This document shows, one piece after another, positions 10,920-19,966 of a stretch of DNA of 64,000 nt; positions within the stretch are counted from its first letter, which is position 1; each line of letters begins with the position of its first letter. This stretch comes from Planctomycetaceae bacterium (GTDB taxonomy: Bacteria > Planctomycetota > UBA1135 > GCA-002686595): NCBI GenBank assembly GCA_011525785.1, contig WYBT01000032.1, forward strand, positions 62,001-126,000. Direction: 5' to 3'. The notes under the pieces are model-generated. The model saw only the letters and a list, made by a program, of their open reading frames with translations. It was not told the DNA's origin and made no database searches. The translations under genes and the position numbers were made by a program.

Positions 10920-11981
10920 CTACGCCGACGCAGAACTCGCGAGCACGCGGCAAGCGCGCGTCTTGACGACCACGAACACCTTGCCGCCGACGGCGAGCTC
11001 GAGCTCGTCGATGGCCGCCTCGGTGAGCTCCACCCACAGGGGCTGCGCGCCGAGCGAAACGCGCAAACGCGCCGCGGGGCCGCGAACGAGCTCGTCGATG
11101 CGCGCGGGGAGCACGTTGCGCGCCGACAGGCCGCTCGGCGCAGCGCGCGCGATCAGCACGTCGTCCGCGCGCACGGCGATCACGGCGCGTTCACCAACGT
11201 TCAGCGCCGTGCGCGGGACCTCGAGGACGACGCCGCCGAGGTCCACACTCGCGCTCGAGGCGCCCACGGCGCTCACGCGGCCGCGCAGCACGTTCTCGAA
11301 GCCGTCGTCGAGTTCGCCGGCGGGCGTGAGGACGCTCGATGGCGCGCCGCGCGCAACGATCCGGCCCTCGCGCAACACGAGCACCTCGTCGCACACCGCG
11401 GCGATCTCGGTCGCGTCGTGACTGACCAGCACGAGCGGCGAGTCGAACTCGCGTTGCGCGCGCACCAGGTAGGGCAAGATGCGGCGGCGCAGCGGCCGAT
11501 CGAGGGCGCCGAAGGGCTCGTCGAGGAGCAACAGGCGCGGGCGTGCGCACAGCGCGCGTCCGAGCGCGACGCGTTGGCGCTCGCCGCCCGAGAGCGTGGC
11601 CACGTCGCGCGCGCGCAACGGCTCGATCTCGAGCACGCGCAATACGCGCTCGACCAGGCCCTCGTCGCGGGTGCATCCAAAGCGCAGGTTCGACTCGACG
11701 TTCAGGTGCGGGAACAGCAGTTGGTCCTGCGGCACGTAGCCCACGCCGCGGCGCGCGGCTTCGAGCTCGATCCCGCGCTCGCTGTCGAGCCAGGTCGCGC
11801 CGTCGAACTGGATGCGTCCGCGCGCGCCGCGCCGCCAGCCGGCCAGCGCCTCGACCAGCGACGACTTGCCCGAGCCGCTGGGTCCGAACACGCCCAGCGC
11901 GCGCGAACGCGTCGAGTGCTCGAGCGCGAGCGTGAAGCCCGAGAGCGGCAGCGTGAACTGGAGCTCGAGCACGCCGCTCAT
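10920..11981 (-). CDS. modC: Molybdate ABC transporter ATP-binding protein ModC
   Basis: 353 residues; ATG 11981 overlaps the modB stop (ATGA). The ABC domain has Walker A GPSGSGKSS (33-41), Q-loop YVPQDQLLFPHL, signature LSGGERQRV (130-138), Walker B LLLLDEP and switch LVSHDATE. The C-terminal part (~225-353) contains a TOBE/Mop-like molybdate-binding region (SARNVLPARIDELVRGP...). That domain plus the gene order separates it from sulfate or iron ATPases. It drives uptake through ModB; tungstate is also possible. Confidence 0.92.
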   Translation of the reverse strand: MSGVLELQFTLPLSGFTLALEHSTRSRALGVFGPSGSGKSSLVEALAGWRRGARGRIQFDGATWLDSERGIELEAARRGVGYVPQDQLLFPHLNVESNLRFGCTRDEGLVERVLRVLEIEPLRARDVATLSGGERQRVALGRALCARPRLLLLDEPFGALDRPLRRRILPYLVRAQREFDSPLVLVSHDATEIAAVCDEVLVLREGRIVARGAPSSVLTPAGELDDGFENVLRGRVSAVGASSASVDLGGVVLEVPRTALNVGERAVIAVRADDVLIARAAPSGLSARNVLPARIDELVRGPAARLRVSLGAQPLWVELTEAAIDELELAVGGKVFVVVKTRACRVLASSASA

Positions 11982-12655
11982 GCTCGGGCGCTCCGCGAGC
12001 GACGCAGGAACCACTCCGAAGTCCACACCGCGGCGAAACCGAGCAGCGCGCTCCAGCCCGCCAGTTGCACCGCGCGCGCGTCGTCGCCGACCTGCAGCGC
12101 GTCGAAGATCCCGGTGGCGAGCGTCTGAGTGCGACCGGGGATGTTGCCGGCGACGATCACTGTCGCGCCGAACTCGCCCAGCGCGCGGCTGAAGCCGATC
12201 AGCAGCGCTGCGATCAGTCCGTTGCGCGCCAGCGGCAGCGTGACGCGCCACAGCACCTGCGCGCGCGAGGCGCCGAGCGAAGCGGCCATCTGCTCGAGCC
12301 GCGCGGGGACGTTCTCGAACGCGACGCGCGCAGTGCGCATCACGAGCGGGAAGCTCATCACTGCGGAGGCGAGCACGGCGCCGCGCCACGTGAGCAGCAG
12401 ATCGAGGTCGAAGCCGAGCGCCTGCGGCCCCAGCGGACCGTCGCGGCGGAACGCGCGCAGCAGCAGGAATCCGAACGCGGTCGGCGGGCAGTACAGCGGC
12501 AGCGCGGCGAGCGCTTCGACGAGCGAACGACCGGGGAAGTCGCGGCGCGCGAGAAAGCGGCCGAGCGCGACGGCTGGCAGGGCGACCAGGGCCGTCGAGA
12601 GCGCCGCCACTTGGAGCGACAGGCGCAGCGCGTCGACGAGCGCGGAGTCGAGCAT
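11978..12655 (-). CDS. modB: Molybdate ABC transporter permease ModB
   Basis: 225 residues, the normal ModB length, from ATG 12655. Five to six membrane helices are visible. The typical ModB start (LVDALRLSLQVAALSTALVA) and the coupling loop (EQMAASLGASRAQVLWRVTLPLARNGL, ~145-171) are followed by the diagnostic SRALGEFGATVIVAGNIPGR. It sits 6 bp after modA and overlaps modC, so the three genes form one transcript. Confidence 0.95.
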   Translation of the reverse strand: MLDSALVDALRLSLQVAALSTALVALPAVALGRFLARRDFPGRSLVEALAALPLYCPPTAFGFLLLRAFRRDGPLGPQALGFDLDLLLTWRGAVLASAVMSFPLVMRTARVAFENVPARLEQMAASLGASRAQVLWRVTLPLARNGLIAALLIGFSRALGEFGATVIVAGNIPGRTQTLATGIFDALQVGDDARAVQLAGWSALLGFAAVWTSEWFLRRSRSARA

Positions 12656-12661
12656 GGCGGG

Positions 12662-13510
12662 TCAGTCGCGCTCGCGCACGAGGAAGCCGCGGCGGGCGAA
12701 GCAGGCCTCCGCCGCGGGTGAGAGGAAGTGTTCGAGCACCTCGCGCGCGAGCTCAACAGGCGCCTCGCCCGACGTGGCCGCGATGGCGTACTCGATGCGC
12801 GGGCCCGCTTCGAGCGGCACGCGGTAGACCACGCGCACGCGCTCGGAGATGGCGGCGTCCGTGGCGTAGACCACGCCGACTTCGCAGGCCGCGCTCTCGA
12901 CCGCTGCGAGCGCCGCGCGCACGTCGATGGCAGGCACGACGCGCGGCTCGAGCGCGCTCCACGAGCCCTGCGCCTCGAGCCAGGCCTTGGCGTACTTGCC
13001 GGCAGGCACGGAGGCGGGATTGGCGAGCGACAGGCGCGGAAAGCGCTCGTGCACGAGTTCGCTCGCTGCACTCCACTCGCCTTCGTTCGAGCTTGCGGGA
13101 ACGACGACCACGAGTTGGTTCGAGAGCCAGCGCGCCGGCCCTTCGAGCGCGATCGCGCCGCTCTTGCGCACGAGTTCCATCTGCGCCGTGTCGGCCGACA
13201 GGAACAGGTCCGCCGCGCGCGTCGCTTCGATTTGCTGGGCCAGGAACTCCGACGAGCCGAAGTTGAACACCAGCTCGACCTCGGGCCGGCGCTCGCGCCA
13301 CAGCTGCGCCACGTCGCCGCACGCGTCGCGCAGGCTCGCCGCGGCGAACACTTGGACCTGGGAGCGCGAGTCGGGAGCGCACGCGAGCGCGCAGAGCAGG
13401 CACAGCAGCGCCGCGAGCCGCGCGAACGTGCGTTGCGCGCCCCACCAGTGCGTGCTCGCCGCGCTGGCGCGGTGGCCCGCCGCTCGAAGGCGCCCGCAGA
13501 GCCGCTTCAC
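12662..13510 (-). CDS. modA: Molybdate-binding lipoprotein ModA
   Basis: 282 residues from GTG 13510, chosen because it overlaps the stop of the upstream thioredoxin gene (GTGA). An ATG at 13567 would run 58 bp into that gene. The export signal ends in a lipobox (LLCLLCALAC-APDS), so the protein is probably lipid-anchored. The mature start QVQVFAAASLRDA and FNFGSSEFLAQQIEATRAADLFLSAD match ModA: AASL is the usual first anion-binding stretch and GSS the second. Later LANPASVPAGKYA and VGVVYATDAA are also family-typical. It binds molybdate or tungstate outside the membrane. Confidence 0.9.
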   Translation of the reverse strand: MKRLCGRLRAAGHRASAASTHWWGAQRTFARLAALLCLLCALACAPDSRSQVQVFAAASLRDACGDVAQLWRERRPEVELVFNFGSSEFLAQQIEATRAADLFLSADTAQMELVRKSGAIALEGPARWLSNQLVVVVPASSNEGEWSAASELVHERFPRLSLANPASVPAGKYAKAWLEAQGSWSALEPRVVPAIDVRAALAAVESAACEVGVVYATDAAISERVRVVYRVPLEAGPRIEYAIAATSGEAPVELAREVLEHFLSPAAEACFARRGFLVRERD

Positions 13511-14364
13511 ACGCAGAGCAGCATCGACAGGCGGCGCTGGTAGTCGAGCACGAGCGGATCGGCCCAACCGAGCAGGTTGAAGACCTCGATCATCGCTTTG
13601 CGCGGCGCGCCGCCTTCGAAGGCGAGGTCGAGCTTGGCCGCTTCGAGCATCTGCTCGAGGCCTTCGGCGTGCTTGGAGGCGGCGACGAGCGCCTTGCCGT
13701 ACTCCAGACGCGCGGCCACGTCGGAGGGGTTGGCCTTGACGGCCTGTTCGAGCGCTCCGAGCGCGCCGGCGCTCGCTTCAGCGGCCGAGAGCTGGGCGGC
13801 GAGCGCCTTCGCTTCCTCGCCCTCGCGCACGTCGCCCGTGACCTGCGCGAAGTGCTCGCGCGCTTCCTGCAAGCGACCTTCGGCCGCGCACAGGCGCGCC
13901 GCCATCAGCCGCGCTTTGGAATCGCTCGGCGCCGTGCGCAGGTGCGAGCTGAGCAACGCCAACGCCTCCGCGCGCTTGCCCTCCGCCTCGAGCTTGGCCG
14001 CTGCGGCGAGCGGATCGGCCTTCTTCAGGCCCAGGTGCTGCTCGAGGAAGCGGCGGATCTGCACCTCGGGCAGCGCGCCTGCGAAGCCGTCCACCAAGCG
14101 TCCTTCCTTGAGCAGCAGCACGGTCGGCACGCTCTGGATCTGGAACACCTCGGCCAGTTCCTGGCTGCGGTCGATGTCGACCTTCGCGAGCGTGAACTGT
14201 CCGGCGAATTCGCGCGCGAGCTTCTCGAGCGTCGGCCCGAGCGTCTTGCACGGCCCGCACCAGGTGGCCCAGAAGTCGATCAGCACCGGGCTCGTGCGCG
14301 AGCGCTCGACGACGTCCTTCTGGAACGTCTCGACGGTCACATCCAGGATCGAAGCGGTTTGCAT
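13507..14364 (-). CDS. cnoX: Thioredoxin-TPR protein (CnoX/YbbN-like co-chaperone)
   Basis: 285 residues from ATG 14364. The thioredoxin fold covers residues ~5-110, with the active site WATWCGPCK near residue 33 and the cis-proline in QSVPTVLLLKEG. TPR-like helices make up the rest (PLAAAAKLEAEGKRAEALALL, AARLCAAEGRLQEAREHF, VAARLEYGKALVAASKHAEG). This is the YbbN/CnoX architecture, in which the protein protects folding intermediates and passes them to chaperonins. E. coli CnoX lacks a full CxxC while this copy has CGPC, as in several other phyla, so it may also be redox-active. Its stop overlaps modA, an unexpected partner. Confidence 0.88.
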   Translation of the reverse strand: MQTASILDVTVETFQKDVVERSRTSPVLIDFWATWCGPCKTLGPTLEKLAREFAGQFTLAKVDIDRSQELAEVFQIQSVPTVLLLKEGRLVDGFAGALPEVQIRRFLEQHLGLKKADPLAAAAKLEAEGKRAEALALLSSHLRTAPSDSKARLMAARLCAAEGRLQEAREHFAQVTGDVREGEEAKALAAQLSAAEASAGALGALEQAVKANPSDVAARLEYGKALVAASKHAEGLEQMLEAAKLDLAFEGGAPRKAMIEVFNLLGWADPLVLDYQRRLSMLLCV

Positions 14365-14447
14365 GGGGCGGATTTCCTGGGACAAGCGAGGTGGTTTTGG
14401 AACCGGGCCGCGGGCGCCCGACGAGCGACGCAACTTGCCGAGCAGCC

Positions 14448-15542
<1,095 letters not shown>

Positions 15543-15625
15543 GGAGTGCGCGGGGGAACTGGGGTGGAGGGCCGCGCGAGCCCCGAAAAAAGGGCCGCGA
15601 TCAGCGCGAAATCAGGGCGAAGAGT

Positions 15626-17218
15626 CTACTCGGGCACGGCGCGCACTTCGAGGTCGCGCAGGACGTACTCTCCGGCCGCCAGCCCGGGATGCAGCCGCAG
15701 CCGTCCGCTGAGCTGCGGCACGCGCAGCTTGACGAACACCACGTTGCGGCCGGCCCGGATCGGGCGCTGCACTCCGCGGGCGATGCGCGCGTACTCGCGG
15801 TGGCGTTCGGTCTTGAACTCGACCAGCGCGTGGCCATCGGCCGGTGCATCGAACTCCAGGCGCAGCACGGGCCAGGCCCCCGCCGGCGCTTCGAAGTGCG
15901 GCGCGAGCACGCCTCCCCCGCCGTAGCGCACCGTGACGCTGCCGTCGCCGCCGCGCACCAGCTCCACGGGCCGTCCCGCCTGGCTGCGGTCGGCCTCCAG
16001 TTCCGCGAGCCCGCGCGCGAGCACGCTCGTCGACGCCTCGAACTCCGCCTGGCAACGCTCCGGCGTGTCGAGCGGTGAAGTCGAGAGCGAGAAGGCCGAC
16101 AGCGCGCGCTCGACGAACAGCTGGATCACGATGTCGGGCTTCTCGCGCTCGATCAGGTCGGTGTCGAAGTCGGACACCCAGCGAAAGCTGGCGCGCGAGA
16201 AGTGCTCGGCCAGGAGCGGCCGCAGCTTCTCGCCCATCGAATCGTGGAACACGACCGCGCGCGGCAAGTCGTCGCGCGCGTGCGCGGTGTCGATCGACAC
16301 CAGCCGCTTCTCGCGCGCCTCGCGCCAGAACGAGTCAGGCACGCCGCGTTCGAACGCGAGCTGCACCTCGACGTTGGGCTGCGTGAGCACGTCCTCGAGG
16401 TACAGCCGGCCGGCCCAACTGTCGTCCTGGAAGTCGGTGGGCGCGAACGAGAAGTCGCCCAGCGGCCGCGGCGCGAACTGCGGGGACTCGCGCGCCGCGT
16501 GCTCGAGCAGCGCGCGGTAGGCGTACAGCGCTCCACGGTCGTTCCAGTGCGTGCCCAGGCGAAAGTACACCTCGCCCTCGCGCGCAAAGTCGGCGCGCGC
16601 CTGCTCGAGCGCCGGCGTGAGGTCGACGAGCGGCACGTCGGCGCGCTCGCGCACGTGCTCGACCAGCTGCTCGCGCCGCGTCGGCCCGACGATGTCGAGG
16701 CGCGCAGGCCAGCGATCGGGATAGATGGTCTCCTTGTTGGGCGCGATGGCGAACACGTAGCGCACGCCGCGCTCCTCGCACCAGCGGCGTCGATCGGCGA
16801 GCACGTCGGCCCACAACTCGAGTTCGCGCGCGCTGAACGGATCGGCGCCGCGGCGCACCTGCACGGCGCGGTCGCGCGTGGTGAACATCCACTGCTCGGG
16901 GCCGACCACGATCTCCGACGTGGGCGAGTCCTCGAGCGCGAACAGCGTGAGCGCGTTGTTCCAGCGGATCAGCGTCGAGCGCAGCCCGAAGTGGTCGGCG
17001 TACCAGGCGTCGAACATGCGCGGCCACACGGCCAGCGTCTGCGCCGACACCGGGCGCGCGGGAAAGGGCGCGGGGCGGCGGAACTCGCGCTCGATCTCGC
17101 TCGCTGCGGGCCGACTCGCGAGCGTGAGCAGCGCCGGCGCGGCCAGCGCCGCGCAAAAACAGGCCGCCAGCGCGAACGCCGACGCGGCGCGGGTCGAGTG
17201 CGGCGCGGGCGCGGCCAT
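15626..17218 (-). CDS. AlgJ/AlgX-like SGNH-fold polysaccharide O-acetyltransferase component
   Basis: 530 residues from ATG 17218, 2 bp after the stop of the MBOAT gene. The N-terminus is a signal anchor (AFALAACFCAALAAPALLTL). The catalytic-domain landmarks of the AlgJ/AlgX group are visible: WMFTTRD, YVFAIAPNKETIYPDRWP, the THWND segment (LGTHWNDRGALYAYRALL, ~residues 220-240) and the nucleophile region VFHDSMGEKLRPLLAEHF. The last ~130 residues look like a beta-sandwich, possibly carbohydrate-binding. With the MBOAT protein it should transfer acetyl groups to an exported polysaccharide. The polymer itself is unknown, since no polysaccharide synthase is nearby. Confidence 0.82.
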   Translation of the reverse strand: MAAPAPHSTRAASAFALAACFCAALAAPALLTLASRPAASEIEREFRRPAPFPARPVSAQTLAVWPRMFDAWYADHFGLRSTLIRWNNALTLFALEDSPTSEIVVGPEQWMFTTRDRAVQVRRGADPFSARELELWADVLADRRRWCEERGVRYVFAIAPNKETIYPDRWPARLDIVGPTRREQLVEHVRERADVPLVDLTPALEQARADFAREGEVYFRLGTHWNDRGALYAYRALLEHAARESPQFAPRPLGDFSFAPTDFQDDSWAGRLYLEDVLTQPNVEVQLAFERGVPDSFWREAREKRLVSIDTAHARDDLPRAVVFHDSMGEKLRPLLAEHFSRASFRWVSDFDTDLIEREKPDIVIQLFVERALSAFSLSTSPLDTPERCQAEFEASTSVLARGLAELEADRSQAGRPVELVRGGDGSVTVRYGGGGVLAPHFEAPAGAWPVLRLEFDAPADGHALVEFKTERHREYARIARGVQRPIRAGRNVVFVKLRVPQLSGRLRLHPGLAAGEYVLRDLEVRAVPE

Positions 17219-17220
17219 GC

Positions 17221-18648
17221 TCAGAAGCGGAAGTAGATGAATGGGTTGTACGTGCCGGCCGAGAGCGCCATCGCCGAGAGCACCAGCACGGCCAGCACGC
17301 CCGCGACCGAGCTCCACTCGAGCCCCAACTCGAGCGCGTCGCTGCCGCGCTCAGCGCGCCGGCGCGCGCGCCACTGGCCCAGCGCGCGCAACCAGGGCGT
17401 GGACCCCACGACCGCCGCCGCGAGCGCGAGCTTGGTCGCGTTGTCGAGGTACAGCGCCGCGTGCACCGCGCGACCATCGCCCGCGCCCGCGCCCGCCATC
17501 GCGCGCAGGAACTCGAGCGCGTGGCCGAGCGAGGGCGCGTTGAAGAACACCCAACCGACGACCGCCACGAGGAACGCGTAGGGCAGGCCCAGCCACGAGC
17601 GGCTGGCTCGCCGCTCACCGCGCACGACGCGCTCGAGCACCAGGAACAGCCCGTGGTAGAGCCCCCACACGACGAAGTTCCACGCTGCGCCGTGCCACAG
17701 CCCGCACAGGAAGAACACCGCGAGCAGGTTGAAGTACGTGCGCGCGGGACCGGCGCGGTTGCCGCCCAGCGGGATGTAGAGGTAGTCGCGGAACCAGCTC
17801 GACAGCGAGATGTGCCAGCGGCGCCAGAACTCGGTCACGCTGCGCGCGATGTAGGGGTAGTCGAAGTTCTCGAGGAAGCGGAAGCCGAACATCAGGCCCA
17901 GCCCGATGGCCATGTCGCTGTAGCCCGAGAAGTCGAAGTAGATCTGGCCCGTGTAGCACAGCGCGCCCAGCCAGGCCGTCGAGGCGTCGAGCGCGCGCGT
18001 GTCGAGCGCGAAGATCGGGTCCGAGACCTCGGCCAGCACATTCGCGATCAACATCTTCTTGCCCAGCCCGAGCACGAAGCGCCGCACGCCTTGCGCAAAC
18101 AGCTCGAGCGAGTGCGTGCGGCTGCCGATCTGCTCGGCGACGTCGCGGTAGCGCACGATCGGGCCGGCGATGAGCTGCGGGAAGAGCGCGATGTACAGCC
18201 CGAAGTCGAGCGGATTGCGCTGTGCGCGGCCCTCGCCGCGGCTGACGTCGATCACGTAGCTCAGCGCCTGGAAGGTGAAGAACGAGATGCCGATCGGCAG
18301 CACGACCGGATCCGCGGGGAAGCGCTCGAGCCCCAGGCCGAGCGCCTCGAGGTTGTCCCACAGGAAGTTCCAGTACTTGAAGAAGCCCAGCAGCCCGAGG
18401 TTGGCGACGACGGCCAGCGCGACGATCCGGCCGGAGTGCTCGCGCGCGCGCTCGACCCACAGACCCAGGCCCCAGTTCAGCGCGATCGAGCCGAGCATGA
18501 CCAGCGCGAACTCGGGCCGGTCGAAGGCGTAGAACACAAGGCTCGCGACGAGCAGCCAGCCGTTCTTGAGCGCGCGCGGCGCCAGCGCATAGAGCGCCAG
18601 CACCGCCGGCAGGAACAAGAACAGGAAGGTCGGATGGCTGAAGACCAT
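17221..18648 (-). CDS. MBOAT family O-acyltransferase (AlgI-like)
   Basis: 475 residues from ATG 18648. It begins MVFSHPTFLFLFLPAVL, the standard AlgI/PatA-like start, and has about ten membrane segments. The family signature FWRRWHISLSSWFRDYLYIPLGGNR (about residues 275-300) and the catalytic histidine segment LCGLWHGAAWNFVVWGLYHG (~320-340) are intact. It is expected to carry acyl groups across the inner membrane for its AlgJ-like partner encoded next. The two genes form a pair, as in alginate, cellulose and other exopolysaccharide acetylation loci. The upstream frame stays open for a further 750 codons through ridA and coaD, which is only high-GC read-through. Confidence 0.94.
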   Translation of the reverse strand: MVFSHPTFLFLFLPAVLALYALAPRALKNGWLLVASLVFYAFDRPEFALVMLGSIALNWGLGLWVERAREHSGRIVALAVVANLGLLGFFKYWNFLWDNLEALGLGLERFPADPVVLPIGISFFTFQALSYVIDVSRGEGRAQRNPLDFGLYIALFPQLIAGPIVRYRDVAEQIGSRTHSLELFAQGVRRFVLGLGKKMLIANVLAEVSDPIFALDTRALDASTAWLGALCYTGQIYFDFSGYSDMAIGLGLMFGFRFLENFDYPYIARSVTEFWRRWHISLSSWFRDYLYIPLGGNRAGPARTYFNLLAVFFLCGLWHGAAWNFVVWGLYHGLFLVLERVVRGERRASRSWLGLPYAFLVAVVGWVFFNAPSLGHALEFLRAMAGAGAGDGRAVHAALYLDNATKLALAAAVVGSTPWLRALGQWRARRRAERGSDALELGLEWSSVAGVLAVLVLSAMALSAGTYNPFIYFRF

Positions 18649-18710
18649 GGGACGGCCTGCGCGACACGCCGAGTGCGCAGCGCCTGCGCTCTCGCGCTCG
18701 CGAGAACGCT

Positions 18711-19097
18711 CTAGGCGAGCGCGATGCAGTCGATCTCGACCAGCGCGTTGCGCGGCAGTTGCGCCACCGCGACCGTCGCGCGCGCCGGCGCGGAGCCGGC
18801 CGGGAAGTAGCGTCCGTAGACCTCGTTCATCGGGCCGAAGTGCTCCATCGTGGTCAGGTACACGTTGCACTTGAGCGCGCGCGAGAAGTCGCTGCCCGCC
18901 GCCGCCAGCACGGCCGCGAGATTGGTCATCACACGCTCGGTCTGCGCGGCGACATCGCCGCCGAGGAACTCGCCCGTGCGCGGGTCGAGCGCGATCTGGC
19001 CGGAGCAGTGCACCAGTCCCTGGGCGACGACGGCTTGGCTGTAGGGACCGATGGCCTTGGGGGCGTCGGGCGAGGAAACGATGCGGCGGTCGGACAT
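18711..19097 (-). CDS. ridA: RidA family reactive intermediate/imine deaminase
   Basis: 128 residues from ATG 19097, the usual length. The family start (SSPDAPKAIGPYSQAVVAQG) and QIALDPRTGEFLGGDVAAQT are clear, and the arginine site lies in PARATVAVAQLPRNALVEID. RidA proteins hydrolyse reactive enamines and imines such as 2-aminoacrylate released by PLP enzymes. No PLP enzyme is adjacent. It stands alone between coaD and the MBOAT pair on the same strand. A start 11 codons upstream is possible but less usual. Confidence 0.95.
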   Translation of the reverse strand: MSDRRIVSSPDAPKAIGPYSQAVVAQGLVHCSGQIALDPRTGEFLGGDVAAQTERVMTNLAAVLAAAGSDFSRALKCNVYLTTMEHFGPMNEVYGRYFPAGSAPARATVAVAQLPRNALVEIDCIALA

Positions 19098-19193
19098 GTC
19101 GGGGGCTCGCGGAGTGCGGGGAGGAACCACGGTTCAGCGTAGCGGGCGGCGCTCCAGCGCGCGCGCCGGCGGATGAGTGAGGGCGCGCCGAGC

Positions 19194-19724
19194 TCAGGCG
19201 CGCTGCGAGCAGACTTCGCGCAGCGCGGCCGCGACCGCGGGCGGGACGAACAACTCGAGCGGGCCGCCCAGCTCCGCGACCTGGCGCACCAGCGTGCTCG
19301 AGATGTGCACGTGGTCGGCATCGGAGGCGATGAAGACCGAGTCGACGTCCGGCGCCATGGCCTGGTTGGAGCGCGCCATCTGGGCTTCGTACTCGAAGTC
19401 GGTCGCGTTGCGGATGCCGCGCACGATGATGCGCGCGCCGAGCTGGCGACAACCCTCGACCACCAGACCGCCCACGACCGCCACGGAGACGTTGGGCAGG
19501 TGCGCCGTGACGCTGCGCAGGAGGTCGACGCGGCGCTCGAGCGGCAGGAGCTCGCGCTTGGTGGGGTGTTGCGCGATGCCGACCGTCAGGCGCTCGAACA
19601 GGCGCGCCGAGCGTTCGATCACGTCGAGATGGCCGAGCGTGACCGGGTCGAAGGTGCCGGGGAACAGCGCGTGGCGCGGACCGCTCACGGCCGCAGCGCG
19701 CGCGGCATTCGGCTCTAGCGTCAT
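19194..19724 (-). CDS. coaD: Phosphopantetheine adenylyltransferase
   Basis: 176 residues from ATG 19724. The nucleotidyltransferase start FPGTFDPVTLGHLDVIERS holds the T/HxGH motif (TLGH), and the second motif ISSTLVRQVAELGG is intact. Also present are GIAQHPTKRELLPLERRVDLL and IVRGIRNATDFEYEAQMARSN, both diagnostic. It converts 4'-phosphopantetheine and ATP to dephospho-CoA in the cytoplasm. The last ~10 residues extend slightly beyond the common end. It is divergent from comEC, with a 15-bp tandem repeat in the shared upstream region. Confidence 0.96.
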   Translation of the reverse strand: MTLEPNAARAAAVSGPRHALFPGTFDPVTLGHLDVIERSARLFERLTVGIAQHPTKRELLPLERRVDLLRSVTAHLPNVSVAVVGGLVVEGCRQLGARIIVRGIRNATDFEYEAQMARSNQAMAPDVDSVFIASDADHVHISSTLVRQVAELGGPLELFVPPAVAAALREVCSQRA

Positions 19725-19835
19725 GGGCGCGGGATTGTAGTGCGGCCAGCGCGCTCCCGAGCGCTTCGCTCCAGGCGCGCGCGGCGCTCGGAATTTTCCC
19801 ACTTGGCGGCAACCACGGGCGCGCAGCTCCAGTCT

Positions 19836-19910
19836 CTGCCGGCGTGGACGGTGCCGGCGTGGACTGTGCTGGAGTGGGCTGTGCTGGAGTGGGCTGTGCT
19901 GGCGTCGAGG
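19836..19910. repeat. Five imperfect copies of a 15-bp tandem repeat
   Basis: Units begin at 19836, 19851, 19866, 19881 and 19896. The third and fourth are identical (gtgctggagtgggct); the others differ by a few bases. The array sits between coaD and comEC. In the comEC frame it would read as GVDCAGVGCAGV-type residues if translation began at ATG 19844. A repeat in this place argues for the later GTG start. Confidence 0.7.
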
Positions 19911-19966
19911 CCGGCGGAGGCGGGCGCGAGCGTCGGGGAGTTGCAGGCGCTCGCGGCTGGAGGGAG

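Noticed and set aside
13511-13567. Earlier ATG for modA
   Set aside because: It lies inside the thioredoxin gene and adds an Arg-rich tail before the lipoprotein signal. GTG 13510 gives a clean GTGA overlap.
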